Source: Alphaproteobacteria bacterium
GTDB taxonomy: Bacteria > Pseudomonadota > Alphaproteobacteria > Rickettsiales > UBA1997
Assembly (NCBI GenBank): GCA_021151765.1
Contig: JAGKWR010000025.1
Location: forward strand, 1 to 7,888
Reading direction: 5' to 3'
Length of the DNA: 7,888 bases
Below, one piece after another: positions 6,829 to 7,888 of this stretch. Below the pieces are notes generated by a model. It was not told the DNA's origin and searched no databases. It was given only the letters and a program-made list of their open reading frames with translations. Both the position numbers and the translations under genes were made by a program. Every line of letters starts with the position of its first letter. Position 1 is the first letter of the stretch.

Positions 6829-7632
6829 ATGAAACACCAAACAACCCAAACCCAAAATTCCTCTGATGATCACAAATCAGAAAATTCACCAATTTTGTTT
6901 TCACAAAATAATAGTTCCGCAACCACCATCTCATCTTCCGATTTTTTGCCAGCAATTGTGCATGAGTTGAAAAATCCTTTGAATGCAATTTTGGGTTTTT
7001 CGCAAATACTAAGTTGCGAAGTGGCAAAATTGCAAAATTCTGAAAATTGTATCGATTATTCTAAAGAAATTTCAATCGCAGCTTCTGAACTAAATGACTT
7101 GATCAATGATTTGCTGGATGTTGCAGCAGCAAAATCAGGGCAATTATCTGTCGATCTCAGCAAAAAAATTAGCTTGCCCGACATAATTCGAAGATCAGTC
7201 CGTCTCAACTATGACTATGCGGCAAAACGCAATATCGTGATTAAAACAGAAATCTCACCAGAACTAAATCTAGTTCAGCTTGATGCTAAAAGAATGAAGC
7301 AGATTTTGAGTAATCTTATCTCTAACGCTATCAAATATAGTCCAAACAATAGGGAAGTTAAAATCAGCGCTCACAAAATTTTTGATGAAACTAAGAATCA
7401 AAAATATCTCGAAATTAAAGTTACAGATCAAGGATTTGGCATGAGCGAATCACAAATCAAAACAGCCTTCATTAAATACAAAACTATCAACAATCCAAAT
7501 CGCGGCAAAGTAGATTCTTTCGGGCTTGGTTTACCAATTACCAAACAACTTGTGGAAGCGCAAAAAGGCAAAATCAACATCACTTCACAACCACAAAAAG
7601 GCAGTGAAGTTTCTCTCCGCTTTCCTATTTAG
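6829..7632 (+). CDS. Soluble orphan sensor histidine kinase
   Basis: A 267-residue kinase core. The dimerisation helix carries the H-box FLPAIVHELKNPLNAILGFS with phospho-acceptor His45. The ATP-binding domain has the N-box QILSNLISNAIKYS (Asn162, Asn166), the G1 box VTDQGFGM (Asp200) and the G2 box SFGLGLPITKQLVE (Gly232, Gly234), ending in GSEVSLRFP. It should autophosphorylate and pass phosphate to a response regulator. Ahead of the H-box are only about 38 Ser/Thr/Asn/Gln-rich residues. There is no membrane helix, PAS or GAF domain, so either the signal comes through a partner or the N-terminus itself matters. No response regulator lies in the window. It is the only plus-strand gene here, and the start is the first ATG after the AT-rich region. 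HWE-type or anti-sigma kinases are unlikely given the classical boxes. Confidence 0.93.
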   Translation: MKHQTTQTQNSSDDHKSENSPILFSQNNSSATTISSSDFLPAIVHELKNPLNAILGFSQILSCEVAKLQNSENCIDYSKEISIAASELNDLINDLLDVAAAKSGQLSVDLSKKISLPDIIRRSVRLNYDYAAKRNIVIKTEISPELNLVQLDAKRMKQILSNLISNAIKYSPNNREVKISAHKIFDETKNQKYLEIKVTDQGFGMSESQIKTAFIKYKTINNPNRGKVDSFGLGLPITKQLVEAQKGKINITSQPQKGSEVSLRFPI

Positions 7633-7642
7633 GTTTTAACAG

Positions 7643-7738
7643 TTACCACCACCAAGCAAACATCAAAAAGAACAAAATTCTTTTTGGCGTGTGTAGCCTC
7701 ACTTCGGGCAGTAGTAATATTGCTCGAAGTTTAGACAT
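7643..7738 (-). CDS. Candidate 31-residue leader peptide ending Trp-Trp-Trp
   Basis: On the minus strand an ATG at 7738 opens 31 codons beginning MSKLRAILLLPEV and ending FLMFAWWW, then TAA (7643-7645). AGGAG (7747-7751) stands 8 bases ahead of the ATG, an ideal Shine-Dalgarno spacing and the best ribosome site in the window. An internal ATG would give just MFAWWW. Three terminal Trp codons just before a stop are what a tryptophan-sensing leader looks like. The peptide is also hydrophobic in its second half, so a small membrane peptide is an alternative. It shares two DNA blocks with the 17-codon ORF upstream. No gene follows on this strand: the kinase coding region comes next, in the opposite direction. 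Confidence 0.4.
   Translation of the reverse strand: MSKLRAILLLPEVRLHTPKRILFFLMFAWWW
7646..7698 (-). repeat. Trp-codon motif, copy 1 (with 25-base insert)
   Basis: On the minus strand this copy reads GGCTACACACGCC (7686-7698), 25 intervening bases, then TTTGC and TGGTGGTGG (7646-7660). Copy 2 at 7806-7836 has the same 13-base block exactly and the same 15-base block with one change, but only three bases between. The extra bases here form their own hairpin (7664-7686). The two copies are clearly related and start 160 bp apart in the same orientation. Confidence 0.8.
7664..7686. other. AT-rich hairpin inside Trp-motif copy 1
   Basis: CAAAAAGAA (7664-7672) and TTCTTTTTG (7678-7686) form a perfect 9-bp stem around a five-base loop, 31 bases after the kinase stop. 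It could help end the kinase transcript, although its T-run is inside the stem, which is not typical of an intrinsic terminator. On the minus strand it lies within the 31-codon ORF. Confidence 0.5.
7701..7730 (+). other. Hairpin in the kinase 3' region
   Basis: ACTTCGGGCA (7701-7710) pairs with TGCTCGAAGT (7721-7730) around a 10-base loop. In plus-strand RNA all ten pairs form, one as G-U (7707 with 7724). In minus-strand RNA that position is an A-C mismatch. The asymmetry favours function in the plus-strand transcript, for example as a 3' structure of the kinase mRNA. No T-run follows. Confidence 0.5.
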
Positions 7739-7743
7739 AAAAA

Positions 7744-7773
7744 AAACTCCTACGAATTATTTCGAAGGAGTTT
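7744..7773 (-). terminator. Intrinsic terminator, possibly bidirectional
   Basis: AAACTCCTACGAA (7744-7756) and TTCGAAGGAGTTT (7761-7773) form a 13-bp stem with one mismatch around the loop TTAT. In the minus-strand direction the stem runs into an eight-base T-run (7739-7746), the textbook shape. In the plus direction TTT follows, with five more T a few bases on, so it may also end the kinase transcript. The terminator follows the 17-codon Trp leader by 11 bases, the place where an attenuator's terminator is expected. Its 3' arm also provides the AGGAG ribosome site of the 31-codon ORF. Confidence 0.8.
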
Positions 7774-7788
7774 CATCAAGTTTTTCAT
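7750..7788 (-). CDS. Possible 12-residue ORF through the terminator hairpin
   Basis: An ATG overlaps the stop of the 17-codon ORF (ATGA, 7785-7788) and opens MKNLMKLLRNNS before TAG at 7750-7752. The ORF covers most of the terminator hairpin and stops right at the Shine-Dalgarno of the 31-codon ORF. If translated by coupling, ribosomes would unfold the terminator. At this length the frame may be chance; it is recorded because both junctions are so tight. Confidence 0.2.
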   Translation of the reverse strand: MKNLMKLLRNNS

Positions 7789-7838
7789 CTTAAAAATATC
7801 GGGAGCCACCACCACGCAAACCCGGCGTGTGTAGCCAT
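7785..7838 (-). CDS. Candidate tryptophan leader peptide, 17 residues
   Basis: The minus strand encodes MATHAGFAWWWLPIFLR from the ATG at 7838 to TGA at 7785-7787. Trp codons 9-11 are consecutive. They lie in the 3' arm of a hairpin whose 5' arm covers codons 2-5, and a strong terminator follows the stop by 11 bases. Leader peptides of about this size with two or three Trp codons in a row precede trp genes in many Proteobacteria. The ribosome site is poor: GGGGA sits only two bases before the ATG. No trp gene lies downstream in the window, so it would be an orphan leader or the source of a terminated small RNA. Confidence 0.45.
   Translation of the reverse strand: MATHAGFAWWWLPIFLR
7806..7836 (-). 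repeat. Trp-codon motif, copy 2
   Basis: The compact copy of the motif. On the minus strand it reads GGCTACACACGCC, three bases, TTTGCG and TGGTGGTGG. It lies wholly within the 17-codon leader ORF and forms its hairpin. It is related to copy 1 at 7646-7698, which has lost one stem pair and gained a hairpin insert. Confidence 0.8.
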
Positions 7839-7888
7839 ATTCCCCGTGAAGGTCTTTTATTCTGGTACACTCCCGACGTCGCGCATAT

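Larger units (their letters stand above)
7785..7876 (-). promoter_or_regulatory. Attenuator-like folded leader RNA
   Basis: In minus-strand RNA, GCTAC-A-CACGC pairs with GCGTG-GTGGT (within 7807-7835) to form a ten-pair stem with one bulged A and two G-U pairs around a seven-base loop. A second stem, TCGGGAG with CTCCCGA (7799-7805 with 7870-7876, seven perfect pairs), encloses the whole leader. The GGGAG at 7801-7805's partner (7871-7875 region) could instead pair with CTCC in the terminator 5' arm, giving an alternative fold. The G-U pairs become mismatches in plus-strand RNA, which supports minus-strand transcription. The promoter is probably beyond the window edge. Confidence 0.45.

Noticed and set aside
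7798..7830. Histidine leader on the plus strand (CAC CAC CAC)
   Set aside because: No start codon is in frame upstream, the second copy does not keep three His codons, and the hairpin pairs better in minus-strand RNA.
7824..7836. GGCTACACACG also occurs in 16S rRNA
   Set aside because: The match is only 11 bases and nothing around it resembles rRNA, so it is taken as chance.
7643..7888. tmRNA or another known structured RNA, suggested by CCACCACCA
   Set aside because: No tRNA-like acceptor domain or tag-reading frame could be found, and the repeat is explained better as Trp codons on the other strand.

Overview
The window comes from an AT-rich bacterium, most likely an alphaproteobacterium and possibly an intracellular or Rickettsiales-like lineage. 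The best evidence is the type IA topoisomerase: its two glycine-rich C-terminal repeats and lysine-rich tail have the alphaproteobacterial form. IF-1 also fits. No rRNA or other strong taxonomic marker is present, so the assignment is an inference.

Layout, left to right. Bases 1-124 hold a 31-bp tandem repeat running into a REP-like palindromic element. Then, on the minus strand, come topA (152-2659), a four-helix DUF486/DMT membrane protein (2662-2988) and infA (3062-3280). infA overlaps by one base the end of a start-less reading frame (3280-3450) that runs into a second REP-like element (3451-3550). A small formyltransferase follows (3586-4275). Next is a lower-GC minus-strand cassette in transcription order: LysR regulator (5786-6709), a cupin-like protein of unknown role (4639-5763) and a SemiSWEET sugar transporter (4370-4642). 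The last two overlap as ATGA. Transcribed away from the cassette on the plus strand is a soluble histidine kinase with no sensor domain (6829-7632).

The right edge (7633-7888) has no ordinary gene but is dense in structure. On the minus strand it reads as a 17-codon leader with three consecutive Trp codons inside a hairpin, then a strong terminator hairpin with a T-run. After that comes a well-placed Shine-Dalgarno and a second, 31-codon ORF ending Phe-Ala-Trp-Trp-Trp-stop. This resembles a tryptophan attenuator in two diverged copies, but no tryptophan gene lies downstream; the next gene is the histidine kinase, in the opposite direction. It is the most unusual part of the window.

Working picture: housekeeping genes (topA, infA) on the left have been rearranged around REP-like elements. 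An accessory LysR/cupin/SemiSWEET cassette, probably for uptake and handling of a small carbohydrate or similar solute, sits in the middle. A possible orphan attenuator or small RNA lies at the right. Both REP-like elements lie about 30 bases past minus-strand stop codons in the same orientation, so they may also shape transcript 3' ends.
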